Below, in pieces: positions 34,069 to 45,403 of a DNA stretch of 64,000 bases (its first letter is position 1; each line of letters begins with the position of its first letter). This DNA is from Acinetobacter haemolyticus CIP 64.3 = MTCC 9819 (GTDB lineage Bacteria; Pseudomonadota; Gammaproteobacteria; Pseudomonadales; Moraxellaceae): assembly GCF_000369065.1 (NCBI RefSeq), contig NZ_KB849799.1, positions 147,763-211,762 of the forward strand, given 5' to 3'. The position numbers and the translations under genes are program-made. Under the pieces are notes generated by a model. The model was given only the letters and a program-made list of their open reading frames with translations, searched no databases and was not told the origin of the DNA.

Positions 34069-37000
34069 TTATTTTTTGAGTACTAAAGACAACTCATCCC
34101 AACGTTGCATCGCTGTTTGCATGGCTTGTGCTTTGATATGACCAAAGCCACGTACTTCTACAGGTAACTGAGCAATCTCCTCAGCAATAGTTAAGTCATA
34201 CTGTTCAGGTGAAGCAATCAGTGCTTCAACAAATGCGATATAACGATCACGCCAAGCTTGTTCACGTCTGCGTTCTTCATGACGTGCAAATGGATCGAGG
34301 AAGGTTTCCCGAAGCAACTGCAAACGAGCTAGAAACATCATTGGAAAACGAATCCAATATCCGAAAGCACGCTTACGAATATTTTGATCAGCACCTAAAG
34401 TCGGTGGAGCAAGATGGTAAGTTAAGCGTAAGCCTTTACCAAAATGGGTTTCAATCGACTCTTTGAATTTTTTACCGGTTAAAAGACGAGCGACTTCATA
34501 TTCATCTTTATAAGCCATCACACGATACAGTTGTGTCGCAATCGTCGCGGTCAATTCCTCTGGTAATGTTTTCGATGCTTGTTCAATTAAACGACGATAC
34601 TTCATCGCATAGGCTTCATTCCAATAGTCAACCAAACGTGCTGAACGATCCTCGATTAATTCAGCCAATGTTTCAGGTTTTTTAGTTTTTTGCATGGCTG
34701 CAAGCAATCGTGGCGCTAAACTTGGATCACTCGCAAGATGGCACCCAATTCGGAAAGCTTCGAGATTCTTTTCTACGGCAGTGCCATTGAGTTGAATCGC
34801 TTTTTCAATGCTTTGACGTAATAGCGGTATACGACCTGATTGCCATGCCATACCAAGTAATAGTTGATTGGTAAAGATTGCATCGCCCAGTACTAAAGTT
34901 GCGATACGTGTCGCAGATAGTGATACTAGGGTGCCTTTGCGGGTACGACCACGTAGACGATCAACTAAGTCACTGATAGGCGCATACCAGTCACGAGAGT
35001 CAATAAAGTCTGATGTCGGTGAAGCATCTTCATTCACAATCACCACCGCATTTTCTTTTAAGCGAGAAAGTGCAGCACCACTACCAGCCACCACGGCATC
35101 TGCACCGATTAAAAGATCACATTGACCCGCTGGAATCTTGGTTGAAGAAATATGCTCATCTGAATTTGCGACTTGGATATAGGAATAAACCGTACCGCCT
35201 TTTTGAGCCAGTCCAGCCATATCCATCACACGAGTTGCTTTACCTTCAAGATGTGCTGCCATACCGAGTAGGGCACCAATCGTCACTACACCTGTACCAC
35301 CAACACCACCTACCATAATACGATTTGGCACATCATCAAGTACGGGAATGATTGGTGTTTCAGGCCAACCTGCAGCAATACCTTCAAATTTTTCAGGACG
35401 TTTCATGTCGCGGGTATGTACCGTGACAAAACTTGGACAGAATCCTTCCACGCAAGAAAAATCTTTATTACACGTGCTTTGATTGATTTGGCGTTTTGGT
35501 CCTAATGCAGTTTCTACAGTTTCAATGGATAAACAATTCGATTTTTTAGAACAATCACCACAGCTTTCACATATATCGGTATTGATATAGATACGTTCTG
35601 CTGGATCAGGATAGGCATCACGTTTACGACGACGGCGTTTTTCGCTGGCACAAGTTTGTACGTAAATTAAAGCAGTAACACCTGACGTTTCGCGCAATTG
35701 ACGTTGAATCGCATCCAATTCATTTCGATGATGAATTTCTACATTTGATGCAATTCCTTCTTCTGCATGAATCAGTTCAGGTTCATCTGTCACAATGACT
35801 TGTTTTTTTATCCCTTCCGCTGCTAACTGGCGGGTTAATTGAGCGACACTCAAGTGACCATCGACATGTTGTCCACCTGTCATGGCAACCGCATCGTTAT
35901 AAAGGATTTTGTAAGTAATATTCACTTTAGCGGCGATCGCTTGGCGAATGGCAAGATAACCTGAATGGAAATAGGTCCCATCACCAAGATTTGCAAAGAT
36001 ATGTTTTTCATTGGTGAAAGGGGATGCACCAACCCAACTCACACCTTCACCGCCCATCTGAGAGAAGGTTTCTGTGCCGCGATCAAGTGAAACCGCAATA
36101 TAGTGACAACCAATACCACCAAGCGCACGACTTCCTTCAGGAAGGACAGTTGAGGTGTTGTGTGGGCAACCACTACAGAAATAAGGTTTGCGCTCTGCGA
36201 GATCGGTTACACCGCGAGACTCGTGTTCTGCTTTAAGTAATAAGTCTGCTTTATTTTGAATTTGTGTTCTTAACGCTTCTGGTAAATCAAGGCCTAAGAA
36301 TCGAGTTGCAAGCATTTTAGCAATCGGTTCAGGCTGGAATTCATAATGTCCAATGAGTGGCGCTTCTTCAACTGAGGTACTCCATTCACCTTTGCCATCA
36401 CAGGCTTTACCAATGACTCGAGGACGTTGACCATCTGGGAGGGAATAGAGTTCATCTTTGATCTGTGCTTCAAGAATCGGTCGTTTTTCTTCGACCACGA
36501 TCAGCTCTTGTAAGCCTTGTGCAAATTCGCGGATACCTTGAGGTTCTAAGGGCCAAATCAATTCAACTTGATAAACACGTAATCCGAGTTGTTCAGCTGT
36601 TTCACCTTCAATTCCTAATATACGTAATGCCTCAATGGTATCTAAATAGGCTTTGCCACTAGCAGCGATACCAATCCGAGCATTTTCACATGGCAAAGTC
36701 ACACGGTTCAATTTATTGGCGCGTGCATAGGCCAAAACAGCAGGTAGGCGATATTTATACAGTCGTTCTTCTTGTTGGATACCATGATCTGGCCAACGGA
36801 TATTGACACCACCCTCAGGAAATTCGACATCTTCAGGGATAATGGGGGTTACGCGGTCTAAACCTACCTTGACTGACGCAGATGTTTCAACAATTTCACT
36901 GACCAATTTCATTGAGGTCCAAACACCTGCAAAACGAGACATGGCAACGGCATGTACGCCAAGATCTAAAATATGTTGCACCGATGTTGGATAGAAAATT

Positions 37001-37539
37001 GGAATCCCGCAGCCAATCATGACATGTTCTGATTGATGTGGAACTGTCGAAGATTTACATGAATGATCATCACCAAATAAGGCAACAACACCGCCATGCT
37101 CGGCTGTACCTGCAAGATTGGCATGGCGAAGTACATCACCAGAACGATCGACACCAGGACCTTTGCCATACCACCAAGAGGTCACACCATCATATTTACC
37201 TTGTCCAGCAAGGTTAGCCTGTTGTGTACCCCAAATTGCGGTTGCAGCTAGATCTTCATTTACTCCGGGTTGAAAGACTACATGATGGTCTTTAAGCAAT
37301 CCATCGATTTGCCAAAGGAAACTATCGTAATTACCTACAGGTGAACCGCGATAACCTGAAATAAAACCTGCAGTTTGATAACCTTGTAAAGTATCCCGAC
37401 GAGTTTGGGCGAGTGGTAAACGAACCAATGCCTGTATTCCCGTCATATATGCAGTACCGTCATCACTTATATATTTATCGTCAAGTGATACATCCTTTGT
37501 AGCGATCATTCTTGGAGTAAATTTTGTCGCTATATTCAT
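34069..37539 (-). CDS. Indolepyruvate ferredoxin oxidoreductase, fused alpha/beta form
   Basis: A 1156-residue cytosolic enzyme combining the two IOR subunits. The N-terminal part has TPP-enzyme domains (SGYRGSPVGNYD; CSGCPHNTSTVLPEGS; GDGTYFHSGYLA with NDAVAMTGGQ). A cysteine-rich [4Fe-4S] section CESCGDCSKKSNC follows near residue 650. The C-terminal gamma-type domain starts at GGVGGTGVVTIG (about 740). It decarboxylates aryl pyruvates to aryl-acetyl-CoA with ferredoxin, in aromatic amino-acid breakdown. It stands alone, divergent from a LysR gene at 37713 that may control it. Length fits the fused proteobacterial type. Confidence 0.9.
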   Translation of the reverse strand: MNIATKFTPRMIATKDVSLDDKYISDDGTAYMTGIQALVRLPLAQTRRDTLQGYQTAGFISGYRGSPVGNYDSFLWQIDGLLKDHHVVFQPGVNEDLAATAIWGTQQANLAGQGKYDGVTSWWYGKGPGVDRSGDVLRHANLAGTAEHGGVVALFGDDHSCKSSTVPHQSEHVMIGCGIPIFYPTSVQHILDLGVHAVAMSRFAGVWTSMKLVSEIVETSASVKVGLDRVTPIIPEDVEFPEGGVNIRWPDHGIQQEERLYKYRLPAVLAYARANKLNRVTLPCENARIGIAASGKAYLDTIEALRILGIEGETAEQLGLRVYQVELIWPLEPQGIREFAQGLQELIVVEEKRPILEAQIKDELYSLPDGQRPRVIGKACDGKGEWSTSVEEAPLIGHYEFQPEPIAKMLATRFLGLDLPEALRTQIQNKADLLLKAEHESRGVTDLAERKPYFCSGCPHNTSTVLPEGSRALGGIGCHYIAVSLDRGTETFSQMGGEGVSWVGASPFTNEKHIFANLGDGTYFHSGYLAIRQAIAAKVNITYKILYNDAVAMTGGQHVDGHLSVAQLTRQLAAEGIKKQVIVTDEPELIHAEEGIASNVEIHHRNELDAIQRQLRETSGVTALIYVQTCASEKRRRRKRDAYPDPAERIYINTDICESCGDCSKKSNCLSIETVETALGPKRQINQSTCNKDFSCVEGFCPSFVTVHTRDMKRPEKFEGIAAGWPETPIIPVLDDVPNRIMVGGVGGTGVVTIGALLGMAAHLEGKATRVMDMAGLAQKGGTVYSYIQVANSDEHISSTKIPAGQCDLLIGADAVVAGSGAALSRLKENAVVIVNEDASPTSDFIDSRDWYAPISDLVDRLRGRTRKGTLVSLSATRIATLVLGDAIFTNQLLLGMAWQSGRIPLLRQSIEKAIQLNGTAVEKNLEAFRIGCHLASDPSLAPRLLAAMQKTKKPETLAELIEDRSARLVDYWNEAYAMKYRRLIEQASKTLPEELTATIATQLYRVMAYKDEYEVARLLTGKKFKESIETHFGKGLRLTYHLAPPTLGADQNIRKRAFGYWIRFPMMFLARLQLLRETFLDPFARHEERRREQAWRDRYIAFVEALIASPEQYDLTIAEEIAQLPVEVRGFGHIKAQAMQTAMQRWDELSLVLKK

Positions 37540-37712
37540 TTATGTCTCCTTAGTATTGTGGTCGTTCGTGCGACTTTCTTTTCTCAACATCCGAGTTGAA
37601 GTTTGGAGCAATTGACATACAAAAAATTAAAATGGGCTTAGCGTCTAAAACAGAGGGCTGGCTCAATGTATGTACATATTTACCATTGTGGATGATCTAA
37701 ACTGGTGCAACA

Positions 37713-38699
37713 ATGCGTAATTTAGGAAAAGATATTTACGTTATGCGCAAAAATCACGAGGGTGGACTGTTACATGCCATGCATGCTTTCCTGAAAGTGA
37801 TTGACAGTGGAAGTTTTACGGCAGCAGCAGAACAAATGGATTTGACCACAGCACAGGTGTCACGTCTGATTAGCGAATTAGAAACGCGTTTGGGTGTAAA
37901 GTTGTTGCAACGTTCAACTCGACAGCATGCATTGACCGATATTGGTGCAACCTATGCGGAACGCTGTCGTCAAGTACTTTCAATCATAGAAGAGGCAGAA
38001 GCAGAGGCAACAGGGACTGCTGCAAAACCCAAAGGTCGATTACGTATCCAGAGTATGGCCAGTTTTGGACATTATTATGTTGCACCTGTAATGGCGGAAT
38101 TCTGCCAAACTTATCCAGATCTCACGGTTGAATATCGCACATCGCAAAATGCCCCAGATCTTTTAGCCAAAGGGATTGATGTTAGTTTGTATTTAACAGA
38201 GTCTTTGACTGATTCAAGATTTGTTTCTCGTCGAATCGGTAGCATTTTTTCTGTTTTATGCGCTTCACCTACTTACTTACAAAAACATGGTATTCCTCAG
38301 TCACCAGATGAGCTACATGATCATGCGTGTTTACGTTTGGTGAATCCATCTATCACACCACAATGGCACCTCGTCGGTGAAAATAGCTGTTCCTATCAAA
38401 TTGATATTTCAGGACAGTTAATCGCAGATACACCTGAACTCTTGTTAGATATGGTGCAACAAGATATGGGAATTGCACTATTGCCTATGTTTGCTGTAAT
38501 TGATGCGGTTCGGGCTGGACACTTATGTCACATTTTGCCAGCTTGGCGCTCTCCAGATATTGGTGTTTATACCTTATTGCCTTCACGGCACTTTATCGAT
38601 GCGAAAACACGTGCATGGTTAAATTGGGTAGAGCAATATATCGCACCAAAAATAGAACAGGATACTTCTTATTTTTATCAATTAACCCATCGTGAATAG
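37713..38699 (+). CDS. LysR-family transcriptional regulator
   Basis: Up to 328 residues; the in-frame ATG at 37743 (protein starting MRKNHEGGL) is an alternative start, and neither has a strong ribosome site. The N-terminal helix-turn-helix (GSFTAAAEQMDLTTAQVSRL) and the substrate-binding domain after about residue 100 are typical of LysR. The gene is divergent from the indolepyruvate oxidoreductase gene with a 173-bp shared region, so control of that gene is likely. Confidence 0.88.
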   Translation: MRNLGKDIYVMRKNHEGGLLHAMHAFLKVIDSGSFTAAAEQMDLTTAQVSRLISELETRLGVKLLQRSTRQHALTDIGATYAERCRQVLSIIEEAEAEATGTAAKPKGRLRIQSMASFGHYYVAPVMAEFCQTYPDLTVEYRTSQNAPDLLAKGIDVSLYLTESLTDSRFVSRRIGSIFSVLCASPTYLQKHGIPQSPDELHDHACLRLVNPSITPQWHLVGENSCSYQIDISGQLIADTPELLLDMVQQDMGIALLPMFAVIDAVRAGHLCHILPAWRSPDIGVYTLLPSRHFIDAKTRAWLNWVEQYIAPKIEQDTSYFYQLTHRE

Positions 38700-38750
38700 G
38701 ACTTTTAAAAAACAAAATAACTGTAATAAATCATCCACAATAATAATTTT

Positions 38751-38784
38751 AAATGCTCCTTCAAACTAAATTTGCGGAGCATTT
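38751..38784 (-). terminator. Possible terminator of the liu operon
   Basis: The perfect 9-bp stem aaatgctcc / ggagcattt is separated by 16 bases. On the minus strand it is followed by an AT-rich stretch, 17 bp after the last liu gene. Confidence 0.6.
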
Positions 38785-38801
38785 GGGATCAGTGAATTTA
38801 T

Positions 38802-39704
38802 TTATGCACATGACTGCTGAAGATAAGTATTTGCATAATTTGATAAGTTTTTTCGGTTCAATGTCTGATTGATATTTTGGCTAGCCAACATCAATTTTTC
38901 GAGATGAATGCCTGTTTCATATCCAATATGAGACAGTAAATAATACAAGTCCTCAGTTGCAACATTCCCTGATGAACCTTTGGCATAAGGACAACCACCT
39001 AGTCCAGCAAGAGAAGAGTCAAAAACCCGTATGCCTTGCTGTAAGGATTGATAGATATTGGCGATTGCCATGCCATAGGTATTATGAAAATGTCCTGCCA
39101 AAATCTTGCTATCCAGTTCTGCTAAGCATGCTTGCCAAACTTTCTGCACTCGATCTGGTGTTGCTGTCCCAATGGTTTCACCCAATGAAATTTCATAACA
39201 TCCCATGTCATGCAGCCGTTTGACGACATTCACGACTTGTTTGGGATCAATTGCACCTTCGTAAGGACAGTCCACCATACAAGAGACATAACCACGTACG
39301 CGAACATTATTTGCTTGCGCGGCTTGGAAAATTTCAGAGAATCGTTCTAAGCTTTCATCGATCGAGCAGTTGATATTCTTTCGAGTAAAACTCTCAGAAG
39401 CTGCGGTAAAGACCGCAACCTCTTTACATCCTACTGCTAGGGCAGCTTCGAAGCCTTTAAGATTAGGCGTGAGCAAGCTCAAATTTAACTCATCGCGTTG
39501 TGGCAACAATTTAAATAACTCATCGCTCTGCGCCATTTGTGGTACCCATTTGGCTGATACACATGAACCCACTTCAATTGACTTCAAACCTGCATCAATT
39601 AAATCATTGATGAAGCTCAATCGTTGTTCAATGCTTAAAGCTTGTTTCTCATTTTGCAAACCATCACGAGGCCCAACTTCTACAATCTTTACATAGTCAC
39701 TCAT
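38802..39704 (-). CDS. liuE: Hydroxymethylglutaryl-CoA lyase
   Basis: A 300-residue TIM-barrel enzyme of the HMGL-like family that splits HMG-CoA to acetoacetate and acetyl-CoA, the last step of leucine breakdown. The N-terminal substrate motif VGPRDGLQNE is at residues 10-19 and the signature loop GLGGCPYAKGSSGNVATED with the catalytic Cys is near residue 235. Metal-binding GHFHNTYG is also present. The start overlaps the end of the carboxylase alpha gene by 4 bp. Last gene of the minus-strand liu operon. Confidence 0.94.
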   Translation of the reverse strand: MSDYVKIVEVGPRDGLQNEKQALSIEQRLSFINDLIDAGLKSIEVGSCVSAKWVPQMAQSDELFKLLPQRDELNLSLLTPNLKGFEAALAVGCKEVAVFTAASESFTRKNINCSIDESLERFSEIFQAAQANNVRVRGYVSCMVDCPYEGAIDPKQVVNVVKRLHDMGCYEISLGETIGTATPDRVQKVWQACLAELDSKILAGHFHNTYGMAIANIYQSLQQGIRVFDSSLAGLGGCPYAKGSSGNVATEDLYYLLSHIGYETGIHLEKLMLASQNINQTLNRKNLSNYANTYLQQSCA

Positions 39705-41692
39705 GCAACTTCCTCCTCAGCAGCTTGGAAGTCGACAAGCTCATCACCCGCTTTAACTTGATCACCCACTTGGAAATAAGCATCTAAAATCACACCATCT
39801 TTTGGAGCACGAATGGTATATTCCATTTTCATCGCTTCAAGCGTCAAAAGCACATCATCTTTCTTCACGGTGTGATTTGCGCCCACAAGTAATTGTGTCA
39901 CCACGCCTGGCATCGGTGCTTTGAGATGTCCTTGCTCAGATTGACCATCAGTTTGATTATAATCCTGACGTAAGTAGCTAAACTTATAACTTTGTCCAGC
40001 GTTGAACAGGGTAATGCCTTGCAAACCTCGGTTAAAGGCGAGTTTTTGCTGAATTCCACCAATTTGAATATTAGCACTATGCTGATCAGTCAATTGACCT
40101 ATGATGTGATACTGCTGACCATTAAATTCTGCGTTAAACCCTTGTTCAGCAGCAGAAAACTTAATCTGAATATTTTGGTTTAAATAATTCAATTTAATGC
40201 TGTGTTGATATGTGACATTACTACGCCATAAGGGTTGTGCCAACCACAGTTGCTTTTGAGTTGATTGGTTATTTTGCATTTGGCTTAGAAATTCAATAAA
40301 TGCAGTCGCAACAACAAACTCAGGTTTTATATTCGCTGGACTAAACAAAAATTGTTCTTCACGTTGGATTAGATTCGTATCCAATTTTGCTTGTTTGAAC
40401 GAATCACAACGTACGATCTTTTCCAAAAAGGCAATGTTATTGCCTAAACCATCGACATGGAATTGACTCAGCGCGTGTTGCATTTGAATCAAAGCAGCTT
40501 CACGGTTTTTACCCCATACGATCAATTTGGCAATCATTGGGTCATAGAAAGTGGTAATTTCATCACCTTCAACAATGCCACTGTCTACACGCACATATTG
40601 GTTTTGCGTTGGGTAGCGTAGATAGTCAATTTTACCGATTGCAGGTAAAAAGCCTTTTTCTGGTTCTTCGGCATAAATACGTGCTTCGAGTGCATGCCCG
40701 TGAATCTTTAATTCATGTTGGAGCTTTGGTAATGGCTCACCATACGCAACTCGCAATTGCCATTCTACTAAGTCCTCTCCAGTAATCATTTCAGTCACAG
40801 GATGTTCGACTTGTAAGCGTGTATTCATTTCCATGAAATACGCTGTACCATCTTGTTCAACGATAAACTCAACCGTACCTGCACCAACATAATTTACCGC
40901 ACGCGCAGCATCGATTGCAGCTTGACGCATCGCATCGAGCTTTTCGCTAGGCATTTGTGGAGCAGGGGCTTCCTCTAATACTTTTTGATGACGACGTTGA
41001 ACAGAACAATCCCGTTCAAATAAATGTACATAGTTGCCATGTGTGTCGCCAAATACCTGTACTTCGATATGACGTGGTTGAATCACATAACGTTCAATCA
41101 GTACATCATCATTACCAAAACTCGATTTGGCTTCACGTTTACAAGATGCAAGAGAATGTAGGAAATCTTCACTACGTTCCACCAGACTCATGCCTTTACC
41201 ACCACCGCCAGCACTGGCTTTGATGAGTACTGGATAGCCAATACGATCAGCTTGCTGTTTTAAAAATTCAGCATCTTGATTTGTTCCGTGATAGCCCGGT
41301 GTTAGAGGTACACCTGCTTTTTCCATCAAAGCTTTAGAGGTTGCTTTTAAGCCCATGGCTAAGATGGCATCGACTGGAGGGCCAATGAAGCAAATATTGT
41401 GCTGCTGGCAAGCTAAGGCAAATTGATCGTTTTCCGAAAGAAAACCATAACCAGGATGAATCGCTTGGCTTCCCGTATCAATCGCCGCTTGAATAATACG
41501 ATCAGCTTGTAAATAACTTTGTGTTGCAGGAGATTGACCAATATAAATCGCTTCATCAGCAAGTTTAACGTGTTGGGCATGAGCGTCTGCATCTGAATAA
41601 ACGGCAACCGTTGCAATACCTAATTTTTTGGCAGTACGAATCACACGGCAAGCAATCTCACCACGGTTCGCAATTAAAATCTTTTCAAACAT
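39701..41692 (-). CDS. liuD: 3-methylcrotonyl-CoA carboxylase, biotin-containing alpha subunit
   Basis: A 663-residue enzyme. The biotin carboxylase half (1-450) starts FEKILIANRGEIACRVIRTA and has the ATP loop ASAGGGGKGMS. A linker follows, then the C-terminal biotin carrier domain with the biotinylated lysine in LEAMKMEY near residue 625. With the beta subunit (42518) it carboxylates 3-methylcrotonyl-CoA to 3-methylglutaconyl-CoA. It lies in the order liuA-liuB-liuC-liuD-liuE. Propionyl-CoA carboxylase is the main alternative, but the neighbours decide for leucine catabolism. Confidence 0.94.
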   Translation of the reverse strand: MFEKILIANRGEIACRVIRTAKKLGIATVAVYSDADAHAQHVKLADEAIYIGQSPATQSYLQADRIIQAAIDTGSQAIHPGYGFLSENDQFALACQQHNICFIGPPVDAILAMGLKATSKALMEKAGVPLTPGYHGTNQDAEFLKQQADRIGYPVLIKASAGGGGKGMSLVERSEDFLHSLASCKREAKSSFGNDDVLIERYVIQPRHIEVQVFGDTHGNYVHLFERDCSVQRRHQKVLEEAPAPQMPSEKLDAMRQAAIDAARAVNYVGAGTVEFIVEQDGTAYFMEMNTRLQVEHPVTEMITGEDLVEWQLRVAYGEPLPKLQHELKIHGHALEARIYAEEPEKGFLPAIGKIDYLRYPTQNQYVRVDSGIVEGDEITTFYDPMIAKLIVWGKNREAALIQMQHALSQFHVDGLGNNIAFLEKIVRCDSFKQAKLDTNLIQREEQFLFSPANIKPEFVVATAFIEFLSQMQNNQSTQKQLWLAQPLWRSNVTYQHSIKLNYLNQNIQIKFSAAEQGFNAEFNGQQYHIIGQLTDQHSANIQIGGIQQKLAFNRGLQGITLFNAGQSYKFSYLRQDYNQTDGQSEQGHLKAPMPGVVTQLLVGANHTVKKDDVLLTLEAMKMEYTIRAPKDGVILDAYFQVGDQVKAGDELVDFQAAEEEVA

Positions 41693-41704
41693 TTTTGATC
41701 ATCC

Positions 41705-42508
41705 TTAATTGTTGTTATTAGAATTTGAAGTCCACGCAGGGGCTTGCTTACTTAAGAAAGCAGTTAAGCCTTCTTTTGCCTCACTGCCTTGGCGGACTTG
41801 TGCAATATGTTGAGCAGTTTGTCGAAGTAATTCATCGTTCATACTTTGATTACTGACCATTTGAATCAGCTGCTTAGATTCTGCTTGAGCATGTGGTCCA
41901 CCCAGCAGTAAAGCATCAATAATCTCTTGAACTTTTTTATCTAAATCTTCTGCATCCGCGATTTCATGTGCCAAACCGATTTGTTTCGCTTCATGCGCAG
42001 AGATACGTTCAGCAGTTAAAAAATAGCGTGAAGCTTGTCTAGCGCCAATCGCACGAATTACATATGGGCTAATCGTAGAAGGAGCAAGACCTAATCGAAC
42101 TTCAGAGGTTGCAAACTTTGCATCGGTACTGGCGATGCAAATATCACATGCAGATGCCAAACCCATACCACCACCAAAAGCAATGCCATGAACACGTGCA
42201 ATGGTTGGCTGTTTTAGGGTTGCGAGTGCTTCAAGCATCTGTGCGAGTTTTAAAGCATCGGCTTCATTTTCTGCTGAGGAAGCTTGACCCGCTTGTTTCA
42301 TCCAATTTAGATCTGCACCTGCTGAAAAGCTTTTACCGCGACCTGCTAAAACCACCACTCGAATATCGTCACGGGTAGCAAGTTGCTTAAAGCAAGTATG
42401 TAATTCCTCAATCACCGTTGTATTGAAAGCATTGTGTAGCTCAGGGCGATTTAGCCACACATATGCCACCTGATCATGCTGTTCCAGTTGTAAAAATTGA
42501 TAGCTCAT
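41705..42508 (-). CDS. liuC: Methylglutaconyl-CoA hydratase (enoyl-CoA hydratase family)
   Basis: A 267-residue crotonase-fold enzyme that hydrates 3-methylglutaconyl-CoA to HMG-CoA. I start it at the ATG at 42508 with ribosome site agagg; a GTG six bases upstream is less likely. The oxyanion-hole segments GKSFSAGADLNWMK and GIAFGGGMGLASACDIC are visible with the family's acidic position. It sits 9 bp behind the carboxylase beta gene in the liu operon. Confidence 0.92.
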   Translation of the reverse strand: MSYQFLQLEQHDQVAYVWLNRPELHNAFNTTVIEELHTCFKQLATRDDIRVVVLAGRGKSFSAGADLNWMKQAGQASSAENEADALKLAQMLEALATLKQPTIARVHGIAFGGGMGLASACDICIASTDAKFATSEVRLGLAPSTISPYVIRAIGARQASRYFLTAERISAHEAKQIGLAHEIADAEDLDKKVQEIIDALLLGGPHAQAESKQLIQMVSNQSMNDELLRQTAQHIAQVRQGSEAKEGLTAFLSKQAPAWTSNSNNNN

Positions 42509-42517
42509 AAACACCTC

Positions 42518-44119
42518 TTACATGCGGAACACGCCAAATTTAGTCGGTTGAATTGGAGCATTCATTGCAGCGGCTAGACTTAAACCAAGTACTTGACGCG
42601 TTTGCGCTGGATCAATCACACCGTCATCCCACAAACGGGCAGAAGCATAGTAAGGATGACCTTGACGTTCATACTGATCACGAATCGGTTGTTTAAATTC
42701 ATCTTCTTCTTGTGCTGACCATTCTGCACCTTTTTGCTCGATCTGATCACGCTTCAAAGTCGAAAGTACGCTGGCTGCTTGCTCACCACCCATGACTGAA
42801 ATACGTGAGTTTGGCCAAGTCCATAAGAAACGTGGAGAATAAGCACGTCCACACATACCGTAGTTGCCTGCACCAAAAGACCCCCCAATGATGAGTGTAA
42901 GTTTTGGAACATTTGCTGTTGCAACCGCCATCACCAGTTTTGCACCGTGCTTGGCAATACCTTCATTTTCGTATTGGCGACCCACCATAAAGCCTGTGAT
43001 ATTTTGAATAAATAACAAGGGAATATTGCGTTGGGTACATAGCTCAATAAAGTGTGCACCTTTTTGAGCTGACTCTGAAAATAGAATGCCATTATTGGCA
43101 ATAATTCCGACAGGCATCCCATAAAGTGATGCAAACCCTGTGATCAAGGTTGAGCCAAAACGAGCTTTAAACTCATCAAAACGAGAACCATCAACGATAC
43201 GTGCAATCACTTCACGCACATCAAATGGCTTACGTGCATCGGTTGGGACTACACCATACAACTCTTTCGCATCAAACAATGGTTCATCAATCTGCTTATT
43301 GAGTTCGTTTGGTTTTTTATTTAAATTGGCAACAATATTGCGTGCAATCGCAATCGCATGTTCATCATTTTCTGCCAAATGATCCGCAACACCTGAAAGA
43401 CGGGTATGCACATCACCACCACCCAAATCTTCACTACTCACAACTTCACCTGTTGCTGCTTTAACCAAAGGAGGACCACCTAAGAAAATAGTCCCTTGAT
43501 TACGCACGATGATGGTTTCATCTGACATCGCAGGAACATAAGCACCACCAGCGGTACAGCTACCCATGACGACCGCAATTTGGGCAATACCTTGGCTCGA
43601 CATACGTGCTTGATTGTAGAAGATACGTCCGAAGTGATCACGATCAGGGAAGACCTGATCCTGCATAGGTAAATACGCACCACCTGAATCTACAAGATAA
43701 ATACAAGGTAAGTGATTTTGTTCAGCAATTTCTTGAGCACGTAAATGCTTTTTAACCGTAAGTGGATAATAAGTACCACCTTTAACCGTTGCATCATTGG
43801 CAACGATCATGCATGTCACACCATTAACCTGTCCAATACCCGCAATCACACCCGCAGCAGGAATATCATCTTCATAAACTTTATACGCAGCAAGTTGTCC
43901 GATTTCTAAAAAAGCTGTGCCAACGTCAATCAGTTGATCTATACGTTCACGTGGAAGCAATTTTCCACGCGCTAAATGCTTTTGACGTGCGTTTTCTCCG
44001 CCACCTAATGCAATATTTTTGGCAACTTGTGTTAAATCATTGACCAAAGTCTGCATAGCTTGTTGGTTTGTTTTGAAGTCTTCACTTCGCACATTAATTT
44101 TGCTTTGTAATTGATTCAT
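42518..44119 (-). CDS. liuB: 3-methylcrotonyl-CoA carboxylase, beta subunit
   Basis: A 533-residue carboxyltransferase. I place the start at the ATG at 44119, 8 bp after an agga ribosome site, rather than the ATG 9 bp upstream. Crotonase-like N- and C-halves carry the two oxyanion-hole regions ([17 protein letters not shown] and [32 protein letters not shown]). It transfers the carboxyl group from biotin on the alpha subunit to methylcrotonyl-CoA. Second gene of the liu operon. Confidence 0.94.
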   Translation of the reverse strand: MNQLQSKINVRSEDFKTNQQAMQTLVNDLTQVAKNIALGGGENARQKHLARGKLLPRERIDQLIDVGTAFLEIGQLAAYKVYEDDIPAAGVIAGIGQVNGVTCMIVANDATVKGGTYYPLTVKKHLRAQEIAEQNHLPCIYLVDSGGAYLPMQDQVFPDRDHFGRIFYNQARMSSQGIAQIAVVMGSCTAGGAYVPAMSDETIIVRNQGTIFLGGPPLVKAATGEVVSSEDLGGGDVHTRLSGVADHLAENDEHAIAIARNIVANLNKKPNELNKQIDEPLFDAKELYGVVPTDARKPFDVREVIARIVDGSRFDEFKARFGSTLITGFASLYGMPVGIIANNGILFSESAQKGAHFIELCTQRNIPLLFIQNITGFMVGRQYENEGIAKHGAKLVMAVATANVPKLTLIIGGSFGAGNYGMCGRAYSPRFLWTWPNSRISVMGGEQAASVLSTLKRDQIEQKGAEWSAQEEDEFKQPIRDQYERQGHPYYASARLWDDGVIDPAQTRQVLGLSLAAAMNAPIQPTKFGVFRM

Positions 44120-44143
44120 ATGATGCATCCTGGTTTATCGTTA

Positions 44144-45316
44144 TTATTTGGTTTCATTAAACAGTTCACGTCCGATCAACATACGACGAATTTCAGATGT
44201 GCCTGCACCAATTTCATAAAGTTTTGCATCACGCCATAAACGACCTGCAGGGAACTCATTGATATAACCATTGCCACCTAAAGTTTGAATCGCTTCACCT
44301 GCCATCCATGTCGCTTTTTCAGCTGCATATAAAATGGCACTGGCAGCATCTTTACGTAAGCTACGATCGTGATCTGCTTTGTCACACGCCGCACCGACAG
44401 CATATACAAGCGCCTTACATGCCAACCAAGTTGAGTACATGTCTGCAAGTTTGCCTTGCATTAGCTGAAACTCACCCAAAGCCTGTCCAAACTGTTCACG
44501 TTGATGTAAATACGGAATCACGACGTCCATACAGGCATCCATAATCCCGAGTGGACCTGCGCTTAAAACTGCACGCTCATAGTCCAAACCACTCATCAGG
44601 ACTTTAGCGCCATTACCGACACCACCCAACACGTTTTCAACAGGTACTTCTACATTGTCAAAAAACAATGGATAAGTATTTGAGCCGCGCATACCAAGTT
44701 TGTCTAGGTGATGACCATGACTAAAACCTTTCATGTCTTTTTCAATTAAAAAAGCAGTCATGCCTTTTGCACCTGCTTGTGGATCAGTTTTTGCGTATAC
44801 CACTAAGACATCCGCATCACCACCATTGGTAATCCACATTTTTGAACCATTTAAAACAAAATGATCGCCTTTCTGCTCAGCACGTAATTTCATACTGACC
44901 ACATCAGAACCCGCATTCGGTTCAGACATCGCAAGGGCACCGACGTATTCACCAGAGATTAATTTCGGCAGATATTTCTGCTTTTGTTGCTCATTTCCAT
45001 TACGGTTAATTTGGTTGATACATAAGTTAGAATGTGCGCCGTAAGAAAGAGCGATCGCCGCTGAAGCACGCGAAATTTCTTGCATCGCAATGATATGAGC
45101 AAGATAGCCGAGACTAGTGCCACCGTATTCTTCTGAGACTGTTAAGCCTAGTAAGCCCATATCGCCAAACTTTTTCCAAAGATGAGCAGGGAATTTATTG
45201 TCTTGATCAACTTGCTGAGCAATTGGTGCAATTTCCTTTGCACAAAATGCGGCAACTGAGTCTTGAAGTGCAACGAGTGTTTCATCCAGACCAAAATTCA
45301 AGCTACGTAGGTTCAT
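44144..45316 (-). CDS. liuA: Isovaleryl-CoA dehydrogenase
   Basis: A 390-residue FAD enzyme of the acyl-CoA dehydrogenase family that oxidises isovaleryl-CoA to 3-methylcrotonyl-CoA. The FAD/substrate loops [13 protein letters not shown] and [19 protein letters not shown] and the C-terminal [19 protein letters not shown] are visible; the catalytic Glu is expected in [12 protein letters not shown], as in the human enzyme. Start 45316 suits the ribosome site (ggga) better than 45325. First gene of the liu operon, divergent from a TetR gene. Confidence 0.94.
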   Translation of the reverse strand: MNLRSLNFGLDETLVALQDSVAAFCAKEIAPIAQQVDQDNKFPAHLWKKFGDMGLLGLTVSEEYGGTSLGYLAHIIAMQEISRASAAIALSYGAHSNLCINQINRNGNEQQKQKYLPKLISGEYVGALAMSEPNAGSDVVSMKLRAEQKGDHFVLNGSKMWITNGGDADVLVVYAKTDPQAGAKGMTAFLIEKDMKGFSHGHHLDKLGMRGSNTYPLFFDNVEVPVENVLGGVGNGAKVLMSGLDYERAVLSAGPLGIMDACMDVVIPYLHQREQFGQALGEFQLMQGKLADMYSTWLACKALVYAVGAACDKADHDRSLRKDAASAILYAAEKATWMAGEAIQTLGGNGYINEFPAGRLWRDAKLYEIGAGTSEIRRMLIGRELFNETK

Positions 45317-45403
45317 TGTATACATCCCATTGGTTATATTTGTTGTTCCATAAGCATTGTTGTAGGTGCTTGTGAATTACCATACAATGATTTTTTAAAA
45401 AAG

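Noticed and set aside
34209..37000. Several open frames opposite to the indolepyruvate oxidoreductase gene
   Set aside because: They have no ribosome sites or domain signals and are explained by codon bias of the real gene.
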